Assembly (NCBI RefSeq): GCF_005938085.1
Contig: NZ_SMZK01000001.1
Location: forward strand, 2,666,001 to 2,730,000
Source: Haloterrigena sp. H1
Lineage (GTDB): Archaea; Halobacteriota; Halobacteria; Halobacteriales; Natrialbaceae
Reading direction: 5' to 3'
DNA: 64,000 nucleotides
Shown here: positions 15,765 to 24,103 of the stretch, piece by piece
Position numbering within the stretch: the first letter of the stretch is position 1
Layout of the letters: each line of letters starts with the position of its first letter
Notes under the pieces: model-generated
Databases searched by the model: none
The model's input: the letters and a program-made list of their open reading frames with translations, nothing else
What the model was told of the DNA's origin: nothing
Translations under genes and position numbers: made by a program

Positions 15765-17198
15765 ATGGGAGAAGAAAAACGAAACATCGCAGTCCGGTTT
15801 TTCGGCGGTGCAGGGAATTACACAGCTGTTCTCGAACGACTCTGTGCGTTCATCCTCACCGAGAATCCGACCGAAGCAGCAGTTCTCGAATGGGTCAAAT
15901 CGAATACGCGAGCGACGAGTGATGGCGGAATACGGCGGCGGTTGACATTTCTCGAGGGCATCGAGTTGCTCGAGACCGACACGGAGCGTGTTCGGCTCAC
16001 CCAACAGGGGCTCACGTGGCTCTCGGAGACCGATCCGGCAGTGCTCTACGATCTGCTTTCGAGGAACGTCCGCGGCTTCGAGACGATACTCGAGGCGCTG
16101 CTCGATGGTCCGAAGACAGACGCCGAGTTAGGTGAGTCGATCGCAGCTGCTCATCCCGGGTTCGGCTGGAAGGATGCCTCTGGACCCGCTCAGCACCGGG
16201 GTTGGCTGCAAAGCCTTGGCTACGTCAAGCGGTCAGATGGGGTGAACTCGCTGACGGACAGCGGCCGGGAACTGGCCCGGCGACAGACATCGAGATACCC
16301 GGATCTCGAGCAAGGCGAGTACTACGCACAGACCGCTCTCGAGGACGCTTTCGACACCAGCTTCGGCTCGTACATCAAGGGAATCAATCCTCGAACGACC
16401 GACGAGGGAGAACTGTCGTATATTATCGTCAAAGCCCGCGAAGACGGCCCCTACAACGACGAGATCGACGGGGCGCGCTTCACCTACATCGGCGAGGGCG
16501 TGCCCGAGAAAGGTGACCAGCAGTTGACCGGTGCCAACAGCGCCCTTCTCGAGCAGGCCGAGCGTTCGACTGTCCCGGTGTATTTCTTTTATCAACCAGC
16601 GGATAGCGACTCCCTCCGGTACGAGGGACTGGTCGATGTCGTCGATGCCGAGTACGTCCGCCGGGAAGGCCGGCTCGTCTACCAATTCACGATGGAGCAC
16701 CTCGAGATCGGCCCGGCCCAGTTCGAGGCGCTCTCGGAGTCGGTTGCCGGGAGTAGCGAGGACGACGAGCCGCCGTTGACCGACGACGAAGACGACTTCA
16801 CCGAAGTCCAGCGTCGGGTCCGCTTGAGCGCGTTCCCGAAAACGGTCAAAGCCGCCTACGACGCCCAGTGTGCCATCTGTGGAAAATCGCGTGACTCACC
16901 GGACGGGACGATCGACATCGAGGCTGCACACATTTACCCGAAGCGAGAGAACGGGCGCGATACCGTTCGAAACGGCCTCGCCCTCTGTCGGCTCCACCAC
17001 TGGGCGTTCGACAGCGGTTGGCTCGCGGTGGCCGACGACTACCGAATCCTGGTCGCCGATCGGCCCGATCTCGAGGGCTACGAAGAGTTCGCACCGCTCG
17101 AGAACGAGTCACTCACGCTCCCCACGAAGACGGAACATCGGCCGCACGCGAAATTCCTCGCCGCACATCGCGAACGGCATGGGTTCGAATCCCCGTAA
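15765..17198 (+). CDS. HNH endonuclease with winged-helix and SRA-like domains
   Basis: 477 residues. Residues 1-90 and about 95-175 look like winged helices. Residues about 195-315 (SYIKGINPR, FTYIGEGVPEKGDQQLTGAN, YFFYQPADSDSLRYEG) resemble the SRA-like base-reading domain of ScoMcrA-type enzymes. The C-terminal HNH nuclease has C369xxC372, AAHI with H389, N403-G404, LC408RLHH and D416, so the catalytic and zinc residues are complete. The architecture suggests a restriction enzyme that cuts modified DNA (methyl-C or phosphorothioate); substrate is inference. Its last codons read like a tRNA T arm (17181-17195). It converges with a PD-(D/E)XK-like gene. Confidence 0.8.
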   Translation: MGEEKRNIAVRFFGGAGNYTAVLERLCAFILTENPTEAAVLEWVKSNTRATSDGGIRRRLTFLEGIELLETDTERVRLTQQGLTWLSETDPAVLYDLLSRNVRGFETILEALLDGPKTDAELGESIAAAHPGFGWKDASGPAQHRGWLQSLGYVKRSDGVNSLTDSGRELARRQTSRYPDLEQGEYYAQTALEDAFDTSFGSYIKGINPRTTDEGELSYIIVKAREDGPYNDEIDGARFTYIGEGVPEKGDQQLTGANSALLEQAERSTVPVYFFYQPADSDSLRYEGLVDVVDAEYVRREGRLVYQFTMEHLEIGPAQFEALSESVAGSSEDDEPPLTDDEDDFTEVQRRVRLSAFPKTVKAAYDAQCAICGKSRDSPDGTIDIEAAHIYPKRENGRDTVRNGLALCRLHHWAFDSGWLAVADDYRILVADRPDLEGYEEFAPLENESLTLPTKTEHRPHAKFLAAHRERHGFESP

Positions 17199-17229
17199 CC
17201 GGCTCTGGCTCGACCATAGACATTGGGCA

Positions 17230-18480
17230 TCACACGGGCTCTCGAAGGGCCCAGCTATCTTCGAGTGGCTCGAGCCGGCTCGGCTCTGCCCCCCGCTCGG
17301 CGAGAATCCCGGTGTGGTACAGCATCGCCTTCAACTGGAAGACCGTCGGCGAGTGATAGACGGAACCGTCCGCGAGCGCCGAGGGTCGAAGTTCGCCGTC
17401 GTCGGTCAACACCTCACGTCGAACCCCGTCGTCGCCCCGGACGAACAGTTCGACGGTAAACGAGGGATGGAGTTCGTGTAGATACTCGACCGTATCGACC
17501 AGCGACGGCTCCGTGATCCCGTCCTCGTACATCGTTTGCAACTCCGTGACCAGCAGTTCGGTCGCCGGGTAGGCGAAGACGACTCGTCGGGCTAGCCGTC
17601 CCCACGCCGGCGCGAGGTCGACGAACCGCTTTGATGATCGATACCAGTCTTCGAACGCCGCGAGCGCCGCGTCGACGGACCCGTAGCGTGCCTTCGCAAA
17701 GCGGATGACTTCCTCACCGAGCGAGGTTAGTTCGACGCCCTCAGCACTCACACCGTCTTTGATCAGGCCCAGAAACGCCGCTCCACGCCGGGCATCCGTA
17801 ACGGCACTCACGACCTTGTATTCCGAGAGCAGTGTCGCAGTGTCCCCCGTGGCGTAGTGGGCGAGTGGATAGCCGAGATAGTTCTTCGGATGGTTCAACC
17901 CGAACGATGCGTCCGCGACCCCCTGTGTGCTCGCCTGAAACCGCAGCGCCGTTGCCTCGCTCGTCGTCCGGTTGCCGACGACGCGGGGCACCTCGAGCGC
18001 CGCAACCGTCCCTGTCGCATCCACGCCGAGGACGCCGACGTTCAACTCCCGCGCGAGCGTCCGGTCGGTTTCGGAGATGGCAGCTGACGGCGCGGCGAGA
18101 TAGGCTGCGTTCGCCTCGTGGAGTCGATCATAGGCCTGCACGATCCCGCGTTGCGTATCGACGCCGCTGTTCGTCATCCCCTTCGCTTCGATGGCGATCA
18201 ACGGCGGCTCGTCGCCGAGGCGGTCGACGGCCAGCAGGTCGGACTCGAGGGTTCGAACGCCGACGAGGTCGGGATACCCGCCGCCGATCCGGACGTGGTT
18301 GAACGGGGCCAGTCGCTCGCGGATCGCAGGCTCGACGGGCTGGCCGGGGAGCCACTCGTCTTTCGCAAACTGCGTGTCTGCCACCGCGTACGTGGTCGAC
18401 TCGTCGGTATCCGGAAAGAGCCGCCGCTTCGTGTGGGCCAGTACCTGCGGTTCCGAGAGCGAGTCGGCCGCACTGCTCAT
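17230..18480 (-). CDS. PD-(D/E)XK nuclease-like protein of unknown function
   Basis: 416 residues, ATG start. GGGYPDLVG (D71) followed by LIAIEAKG (E98, K100) and an alpha-helix with Q115-AY match the catalytic core of PD-(D/E)XK nucleases. The C-terminal two thirds (about 190-400) are helical and unassigned, and include winged-helix-like pieces (GVELTSLGEEVIRFAKARYG). Haloarchaeal homologues are mostly hypothetical. It converges with the SRA-like/HNH gene with 31 bases between the stops, and the two may form a defence locus, though nothing proves co-function. Confidence 0.6.
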   Translation of the reverse strand: MSSAADSLSEPQVLAHTKRRLFPDTDESTTYAVADTQFAKDEWLPGQPVEPAIRERLAPFNHVRIGGGYPDLVGVRTLESDLLAVDRLGDEPPLIAIEAKGMTNSGVDTQRGIVQAYDRLHEANAAYLAAPSAAISETDRTLARELNVGVLGVDATGTVAALEVPRVVGNRTTSEATALRFQASTQGVADASFGLNHPKNYLGYPLAHYATGDTATLLSEYKVVSAVTDARRGAAFLGLIKDGVSAEGVELTSLGEEVIRFAKARYGSVDAALAAFEDWYRSSKRFVDLAPAWGRLARRVVFAYPATELLVTELQTMYEDGITEPSLVDTVEYLHELHPSFTVELFVRGDDGVRREVLTDDGELRPSALADGSVYHSPTVFQLKAMLYHTGILAERGAEPSRLEPLEDSWALREPV

Positions 18481-18579
18481 GACCCATCATTTGCCAGCGG
18501 TGGCATGACTGTTCTGGTGACAGGTCGACCGAACAGCCATCGAGTCAAGCGTTTGTAGCTCGAGTACGTTCGAACAACT

Positions 18580-18966
18580 ATGACCGAGGAAATCTTCGTC
18601 TACGACGACGACTGCGGCTTCTGTACGTGGTGGGCTGAGTTCTTCGATGGGCGGTCTGACCTCCGTATCGTCGGCTTTCACGAGCTCACCGACGAACTGC
18701 GCGAGCGCTTGCCGGATGACTACGAGGAGTGTGCCCACCTCGTGACCGACGATGCGGTCTATTCCTGTGGGGCGTCGATCGAAGAGGCACTCGTCCGCGC
18801 CGATGCTGTCGGCCCTGTCGACGAGGTCATCGCGTTCCTCCGGCACTTCGAGGATTACGACCAGTACCGCGAGCGTGCCTATCGGTGGGCCGCGAACAAC
18901 CGCGATCGATTAGGGACGTATCTCTCGACGACGCCGCCGACACGTCAGGAGTCGACCGAGGGCTGA
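18580..18966 (+). CDS. DCC-family (DUF393) thiol-disulfide oxidoreductase-like protein
   Basis: 128 residues. The N terminus IFVYDDDCGFCTWWAEFF has the DCC signature with a CxxC redox pair (C12, C15) at the start of a thioredoxin-like fold, followed by IVGFHEL and AVYSCGASIEEAL. Proteins of this family are predicted to reduce or isomerise disulfides; the partner is unknown. No operon partner on the same strand. Confidence 0.8.
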   Translation: MTEEIFVYDDDCGFCTWWAEFFDGRSDLRIVGFHELTDELRERLPDDYEECAHLVTDDAVYSCGASIEEALVRADAVGPVDEVIAFLRHFEDYDQYRERAYRWAANNRDRLGTYLSTTPPTRQESTEG

Positions 18967-19041
18967 TCGCAGCGGTCGGTGTCGCCGATCCACAGATCAC
19001 ACGTCCTCGTGCGAGCAGGTGTGCAACGACTGTCAGTGACT

Positions 19042-19176
19042 CTAGGTCTCGTCGTACCGATACCGCAACACACCCTCAGCGACCGCGACGACGCGGGCGG
19101 CCGACGCCAACAGCCCCAGCCCCGGCGTATTCGACTCGATAGCGTCGTCCCTCGAGACAGCAACCCGTCGTTTCAT
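19042..19176 (-). CDS. Possible small protein downstream of the P-type ATPase
   Basis: 44 residues (begins MKRRVAVSRDDAIESNTPG, ends RYRYDET), ATG start 33 bases beyond the ATPase stop on the same strand. About 36 of 44 codons end in G or C, as in real genes here. The ATG lies in the outer repeat of a short family A palindrome, so its initiation would depend on that element. A central hydrophobic stretch (LGLLASAARVVAVAEGV) could be an amphipathic helix. It may also be a chance frame. Confidence 0.4.
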   Translation of the reverse strand: MKRRVAVSRDDAIESNTPGLGLLASAARVVAVAEGVLRYRYDET

Positions 19177-19212
19177 ACGGACTCCGGTAAATAGTGACAG
19201 CGGACCGTCTCA
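19173..19212. repeat. Short palindromic element, family A (ATPase 3' end)
   Basis: TCATACGGACTCCGG and GACAGCGGACCGTCTCA face each other over about 40 bases. The last three bases (19210-19212) are the stop codon of the P-type ATPase gene. Confidence 0.55.
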
Positions 19213-21753
19213 GTCGTCGATGAGCGATCGTTCCGCGTTGGCGGCGATAAGAATCGAACCCACCACGACGGCAACGGTCGTTACGAGCGGGTTCACGAGG
19301 CCGAGGACGGCCGGCGGGATGGCGATCGCGTTGTAGACGAACGCAAGGGCGAGGTTCTGCCGGAGCCGATCGCGTGCGGCCTGTGCCAGCGCGAACGCCT
19401 GCTCGACGGCGGCCAGATCGTTGTCGACGATCGCGACGTCGGCCGCGTCTGCGGCGAGTGCCGTGCCGCTGCCCAGTGAGATCCCGAGATCGGCCGCGGC
19501 GAGCGCCGGCGCGTCGTTCGTCCCGTCGCCGACCATCGCCACCCGGTTGTCGGCTTTCATCCGCCTGATAGCTGCTGTTTTCCCCTCGGGCGAGACGCCG
19601 GCGAAGACGTGATCGACGCCCGAATGCCGGCCGAAGACGTCGACCGCCGGTCCGTCGTCGCCGGTCAGCACCACGACGTCGACCCCTGCATCGTCCAATG
19701 CCGTGACCCTCTCGCCCCACGCCTCGCGAGGTTCGTCGCCGACGATGACGACTCCTTCTGCCGTTCCCTCTCGCCCAACGACGACCGGGAGCCGGCCACC
19801 CTCGCGTGCCCGCTCGAGTTGCGCCGCGAGGTCATCGCCAACCGTCCACCCACGCTCTCGGAAGAGATCAGGGTGACCGACCAGCACCGTTTGGCCGTCG
19901 ACGATACCCTCGACACCAGTAGCGTGGGTATGGAACTCCTCTACGGTCAGCCCGCCGCCCGTCGCCGTCCCGCCGTCCGTGCGAGGCGCGCCGTCGGCGT
20001 CGGTTCCATCGGCGTCACCATTGCCGCCATCGAACGTCTCGGCGATCGCCGTCGCCGCCGGATGGGCCGCACGCTGCTCGAGCGCGGCAGCAGCAGTCAG
20101 GAGTTCGTCGGGCGCGTCGGCCTCGAGGACGGACATCTCGCCGGTCGTCAGCGTCCCGGTTTTGTCGAAGACGACGACGTCGACCGCACGCAGGCGCTCG
20201 AAGACCGTCTCGTCGAAGACGACGATACCGCGCTCGAGGGCTTCCTCGAGGCTCGTCGCGACGGAGTACGGCGTCGCAAAACCTAGCGCCCACGGGCTGA
20301 CGACCATGAGTGTCATGAGGACGGCCAGCGCGGTCGTCAATGCGCTCGCTCCGAGCAGCATCGACCCCACGCCGACGACAACCGGGGCCGCGAGGACGAC
20401 CGGTGCGAGTCGCGCCGCGAGTTCGTCGGCCCGGCGCGTGACGCCGTGGTCTGCGCTCTGGACGTTCCAGACGACCCGCATGAGCCGGTCGATACTGCTG
20501 GTCGTCCGCTCGCCGACGTCGATGATCGCCGCGTCGGTCGTCACGATCGAACCGCCGACCACCGGATCGCCCTCGCGTTTCGTGACTGGCAGCGACTCGC
20601 CGGTGACCACGGCCTCGTCGACCGCACACTCGCCGTCTGCCAGCGTCCCGTCGACGGGAATCCGCTCGCCCTCACGGACGAGGACCTGATCGCCGGACTC
20701 GAGGTCGGCGACGGGAATCTCCGTCGTCGAGCCGTCATCGGCGTAGAAGCGGGCCGTGTCGACCTGCGAGACGGTGAGGTCGGTCAGCCGGTCGGTCGCG
20801 CGGCGCTTGACCGTCGCCTCGTAGTAGGTCGCGCCCATCACGATCGAGGCCACGACGATCGTCAGGTCGAAGTAGATGTCGTTGCGCCCGAGTCCGGAGA
20901 CGATGATGCTAAAGACGTACGCGCTGACGATCGTCAGCGCTGCGAGCAGGTCCGTGGTCGGCCGCCGGAGCTTCAGACTGACGTACGCCCCCCGGAGCAG
21001 CGGGCCGCCGGTCAGATAGAGGATCGCCCCGGTCATGATCAGAAACAGCGGCAGGTACAGCGGGCCGCTGAAGCCGGTGAAGGCACTCTCGAAGTGCGAG
21101 ATCGCGCCCCAGTCCGTGAACTCGGTGAGATACATCGGGTAGAAGACGGCCACGAACGGTAACAACAGGAACGAGCCGAAGACGATCCCCACGACGTACC
21201 GCATCTCGAGCATGTCTTCCGCGCGGCGTTTCCGGATGCCGGTCATCTCCCGCGAGCGCCGCGTGCCGCCGGTCTCGTCGTCTGCAGTCGCCTCCTCCCG
21301 GAGATAGGCTGTGTAGCCGACCGTGCTCAGCGCGTCCTCGAGGTCGCCCGCCGAGACGTGATTCGGATCGTGGTCGACCCGGACCGTCTCGGTGACGTAA
21401 CTCGCCTCGGCGTCGGTGACGCCGTCGTGGTCTTCCGCGACGGCCTCGAGGAACGCCTCACAAGTCGCCGAGTGCATCCCGTCGACCCGGAGGAACGTAC
21501 GGACGGTGTCCGGGTCGTCCGCGGCCGCACGTCCGGTGGCCGCCTGCTCTCTGTCGGTTCCCGGTTCGGGTTGGGCGTCGACTCCGTTCCCGACTCGCAT
21601 GTCGCCGTCATCGCTCGCGTCGAACTCGGCAGCGATGTCACGACAGCCCGTCGAGCAGAAGCCACTCGCCGCCCGCTCGTCACTCGTCGAAAGCGGCGAC
21701 CCACACAGTCGACAGCGGTCGAACTGGTCGTCGCCCGCGCGTCGATCGCTCAC
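19210..21753 (-). CDS. P1B-type heavy-metal ATPase with unusual metal motifs
   Basis: 847 residues, GTG start with a TATA-like box 27 bases upstream (21777-21783). All ATPase motifs are intact: TGES (384-387), DKTGTLT (D530), an HP motif (AAHPAATA) and GDGTNDAPAL. Eight membrane segments are expected. The N terminus has C14xxC17 and C33xxxC37, then an HMA-like domain in which GMxCxxC reads GMHSATC, so the first Cys is Ser95. The transmembrane metal motif, normally CPC, reads SPW (486-488). A transported ion therefore cannot be assigned; copper is the default annotation but is doubtful here. Confidence 0.85.
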   Translation of the reverse strand: MSDRRAGDDQFDRCRLCGSPLSTSDERAASGFCSTGCRDIAAEFDASDDGDMRVGNGVDAQPEPGTDREQAATGRAAADDPDTVRTFLRVDGMHSATCEAFLEAVAEDHDGVTDAEASYVTETVRVDHDPNHVSAGDLEDALSTVGYTAYLREEATADDETGGTRRSREMTGIRKRRAEDMLEMRYVVGIVFGSFLLLPFVAVFYPMYLTEFTDWGAISHFESAFTGFSGPLYLPLFLIMTGAILYLTGGPLLRGAYVSLKLRRPTTDLLAALTIVSAYVFSIIVSGLGRNDIYFDLTIVVASIVMGATYYEATVKRRATDRLTDLTVSQVDTARFYADDGSTTEIPVADLESGDQVLVREGERIPVDGTLADGECAVDEAVVTGESLPVTKREGDPVVGGSIVTTDAAIIDVGERTTSSIDRLMRVVWNVQSADHGVTRRADELAARLAPVVLAAPVVVGVGSMLLGASALTTALAVLMTLMVVSPWALGFATPYSVATSLEEALERGIVVFDETVFERLRAVDVVVFDKTGTLTTGEMSVLEADAPDELLTAAAALEQRAAHPAATAIAETFDGGNGDADGTDADGAPRTDGGTATGGGLTVEEFHTHATGVEGIVDGQTVLVGHPDLFRERGWTVGDDLAAQLERAREGGRLPVVVGREGTAEGVVIVGDEPREAWGERVTALDDAGVDVVVLTGDDGPAVDVFGRHSGVDHVFAGVSPEGKTAAIRRMKADNRVAMVGDGTNDAPALAAADLGISLGSGTALAADAADVAIVDNDLAAVEQAFALAQAARDRLRQNLALAFVYNAIAIPPAVLGLVNPLVTTVAVVVGSILIAANAERSLIDD

Positions 21754-21776
21754 GCTAGTGGCTGTGCGTTCGACGG

Positions 21777-21783
21777 CAATAAC
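21777..21783 (-). promoter_or_regulatory. TATA-like box of the P-type ATPase gene
   Basis: GTTATTG on the minus strand, centred 27 bases before the GTG start at 21753; supports that start and a leaderless mRNA. Confidence 0.5.
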
Positions 21784-21831
21784 AGTGGCCGATTTCGACG
21801 GCCGCCAAACTATCGTCCACGGGTGAGTCCA

Positions 21832-23055
21832 TCACCACCGTTCGACGACAGTCCCGTCCTCGCCCACTGCGACCGCTCGGTGGCCGTCGCCAGCGACCGA
21901 GACGGCGAGCAGCGACTCGGATGCGAACGTGTCAGCTCGAGTCCACGCTGCCATCGCTGTCCGCTCGTGGATCGCCCCATCCGCGTCGCAGACGATCGTC
22001 TCCCCCTCGCGTCGTGTGATACCACAGATCGCTTCCTCACCGACCCGTTCGGGCGTCCACGTTCCCCCGTCGTAGCGGTGGACGACACCATCGTCGGCAC
22101 TTACGAAACAATCGCCCTTCCCCAGCGTCGCGAGGTTCTCGAGCGTCCCGTCGGCACCCACCGGCCCGACGCGAGCAAACGAATCGCCGCCGTCGGTCGT
22201 CTCGAAGACGCCATCGTTCGTATCACAGCAGTAGCCGACCGATTCGTCGGCCAGTGCAACACCGCTCAGACTCGAGCCGCTGCCGGGTGTGACGGGCTCG
22301 TTCCAAGACAGGTCGCCATCGCGATAACACCCTCTGAGGACGGCACCGGAGCCGTTGATCAACAGGACCGTCTCGTCGCCGGCCGGCCCGCCGACGGCGA
22401 CCCCAAGCCAGTTGTCTGTGATCTCCGCGGGTGCCGTGTAATCGGTGTGGCGTCCGGTCTCGGCCTCGAGCCGACCCACTGTGCCGCTGTCGCCGGCGAC
22501 CCAGACGGCCGCTCCGTCGGCCGTGGCGTCGACTCCGTGGAGGTCCTCGCCCGCGGCGGCCGGCCCGTCCGCGAGCGCGATCGACCACTCACGGTCCGTG
22601 CTGTCGGGGCCCGTTCCAGCGAGAACCAGCCCGTCTTCGCCCACCGCGTGGACCGCGCCGGCCGCGGTGACACAGACGTCCCGGAGCGTCGCCTCTGTCG
22701 TGGCGTCGACGAGCGTCCAGGTGCCGGCGCGCTCGGGTTCGGGACTCGTCGCGTCGGCTGGCCGCTCGAGCGACGCCGGCTCCGCGTCCGTCGAACCGTC
22801 GCCGGTCGCCACCGGCTCCGCGCTGTCGGGAGTGGCGTCGCTCTCGGCCCGGTCGGTCGACGGCCGCCGGAGGTACAGCACGATCGGCGGCACGACGTAG
22901 GCGGCGAGCGCGAGGACGGCGAACCCACGGTGGACGATCGTCAGCGTCCCGAAGGCGGTCATGCCGGCCGCCGCGACCGCATGCACCCACGTCTGCGCGT
23001 AGCGGCGAAAGAACGGGACGAATCCGTCGCCGGACGAACCATCGTGAGTAGCCAT
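21832..23055 (-). CDS. Membrane-anchored beta-propeller protein
   Basis: 407 residues. One or two hydrophobic segments near the N terminus (about 25-62) are followed by a Pro/Glu/Ser linker (65-110) and a repetitive all-beta region with recurring GVAVG, GVALADESVGYCCDTNDGVFETTDGGDSF and AVGEDGTVV motifs. These are the short blades of YCF48/photosynthesis-stability-factor-like or BNR-like propellers. It is probably exported or membrane-facing. The 78-base gap to the ATPase gene on the same strand leaves co-transcription open, but the ATPase has its own TATA-like box. Confidence 0.65.
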   Translation of the reverse strand: MATHDGSSGDGFVPFFRRYAQTWVHAVAAAGMTAFGTLTIVHRGFAVLALAAYVVPPIVLYLRRPSTDRAESDATPDSAEPVATGDGSTDAEPASLERPADATSPEPERAGTWTLVDATTEATLRDVCVTAAGAVHAVGEDGLVLAGTGPDSTDREWSIALADGPAAAGEDLHGVDATADGAAVWVAGDSGTVGRLEAETGRHTDYTAPAEITDNWLGVAVGGPAGDETVLLINGSGAVLRGCYRDGDLSWNEPVTPGSGSSLSGVALADESVGYCCDTNDGVFETTDGGDSFARVGPVGADGTLENLATLGKGDCFVSADDGVVHRYDGGTWTPERVGEEAICGITRREGETIVCDADGAIHERTAMAAWTRADTFASESLLAVSVAGDGHRAVAVGEDGTVVERW

Positions 23056-23156
23056 TATTCGAATCGACAGCGTCCGTCCAGTATCCGGCCGGCGAGCAAA
23101 AGCGTGCTGCAGGCACGCCGTAACCGCGTGTAGCGGCCGATACTACCTTTCAAAGA

Positions 23157-23268
23157 CATACTTCCGACAGAACGACGTGACGATCGATCGCGCTACTGCG
23201 GCCGTCTCACCCGGAGACGGCCACGAATTCGCGACCGACTTCGTATTGAGTTCTGTCTGACAGTATCA
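23157..23268. repeat. Palindromic element, family B (inverted copy)
   Basis: CATACTTCCGACAGAACGACGTGA at the left and TTCTGTCTGACAGTATCA at the right; the right half read backwards matches the copy at 36153-36265 (ACTCAATACGAAG.CGGTCGCGAATT). The last three bases are the stop codon of the gene at 23266. First motif is given in two parts: CATACTTCCGACAG then AACGACGTGA. Confidence 0.6.
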
Positions 23269-23490
23269 GAAGCCGTGTGGCTCGTCGACCAACACGAGCC
23301 GTGTCCGATCGTCTATCCGCTCGTACTCCATGGAGACGAGTTTGCCGACGACGTCGACCGCGATGTTCCGGTCCTCACCGTTCGAGACGACCGCCGTGAT
23401 CGTTTCCTCGTCGGGCTCTCGGTCGAAGCGCGACTCGTCGATGTCGAGGTCGTCCGCGAAATCGTCTTTCGTGTAGTAGTCGTCGCTCAT
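23266..23490 (-). CDS. Small acidic hypothetical protein
   Basis: 74 residues from the Met of MSDDYYTKDDFADDLDIDE; the upstream in-frame ATG (23523) adds a non-acidic tail. A compact alpha/beta protein with TITAVVSNGEDRNIAVDVVG and a C-terminal RTRLVLVDEPHGF. Family not recognised. Its stop codon is formed by the end of a family B palindrome. It lies 57 bases before the next minus-strand gene's stop, so the two could be cotranscribed. Confidence 0.6.
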   Translation of the reverse strand: MSDDYYTKDDFADDLDIDESRFDREPDEETITAVVSNGEDRNIAVDVVGKLVSMEYERIDDRTRLVLVDEPHGF

Positions 23491-23547
23491 CGCTGTGGTC
23501 GCGATTCGGACCCGCAGGATCAACGTGGAGCAGGCGAATACCGGCGA

Positions 23548-23859
23548 TTACCGGTCGTCCCCTGCGACCGGTGGCGCGTGGGTCTCGAGCGAGACGGTGA
23601 GGACGCCGTTGTTGTAGACGGCCTCGCGATCGTCGCCGAAAACGAGGCCGGGCGGGAGTGGCGTGATGGTTCGTTTCACGACGCCGTTGTCGCGATCGAC
23701 CGCGATCCGGAGGCGACGCGCACCGGCCCTGACCGTCACGTCGTCGGCGGGAAGGGGATCGACATCGACGGTGACGCGAAGCCTGTCAGCGGTGCCGTCG
23801 TAAACGACCTGTGTCGGGAACGGAAACGACGTCGTTTCGGGAGGCGAAGCGGGGGACAT
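23548..23859 (-). CDS. Hsp20/alpha-crystallin-like protein
   Basis: About 103 residues from the Met of MSPASPPETTSFPFP; a longer frame to 24003 is open but un-haloarchaeal. The core TRVQ-type strands TQVVYDGTADRLRVTVDVDPLP and RRLRIAVDRD, ending in YNNGVLTVSLETHAP, match the C-terminal part of alpha-crystallin domains (A.y.nGvLtv.l). Small heat-shock proteins hold unfolding proteins; this one lacks an obvious I-x-I tail, so oligomerisation may differ. The assignment rests on the domain pattern only. Confidence 0.65.
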   Translation of the reverse strand: MSPASPPETTSFPFPTQVVYDGTADRLRVTVDVDPLPADDVTVRAGARRLRIAVDRDNGVVKRTITPLPPGLVFGDDREAVYNNGVLTVSLETHAPPVAGDDR

Positions 23860-24103
23860 GGCTCCAGGTTCCGACGACGGTCGGAAACGTCTCCGCATGT
23901 ACAGGTGTCCGTTTGATATCGTCGTCTGCTGGACATCGAAGATTCGACGTGCGGTGTCACACTGGCGCCGCGGTGGGCCTGCCCTGCCTGTAGATCGTCG
24001 CACAGACGAATAGGGAGGTCACTCCAACGGTTTCACCGGGTGGTCTATTTTCACCAGATAGCTTTATTCCGTGTCTTGGTGCCATACCACATGGTGTTCA
24101 GCA

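Noticed and set aside
21358-23133. 591-codon open frame on the plus strand
   Set aside because: Antisense to the ATPase start and the propeller gene; low-complexity Arg/Asp product with no domain.
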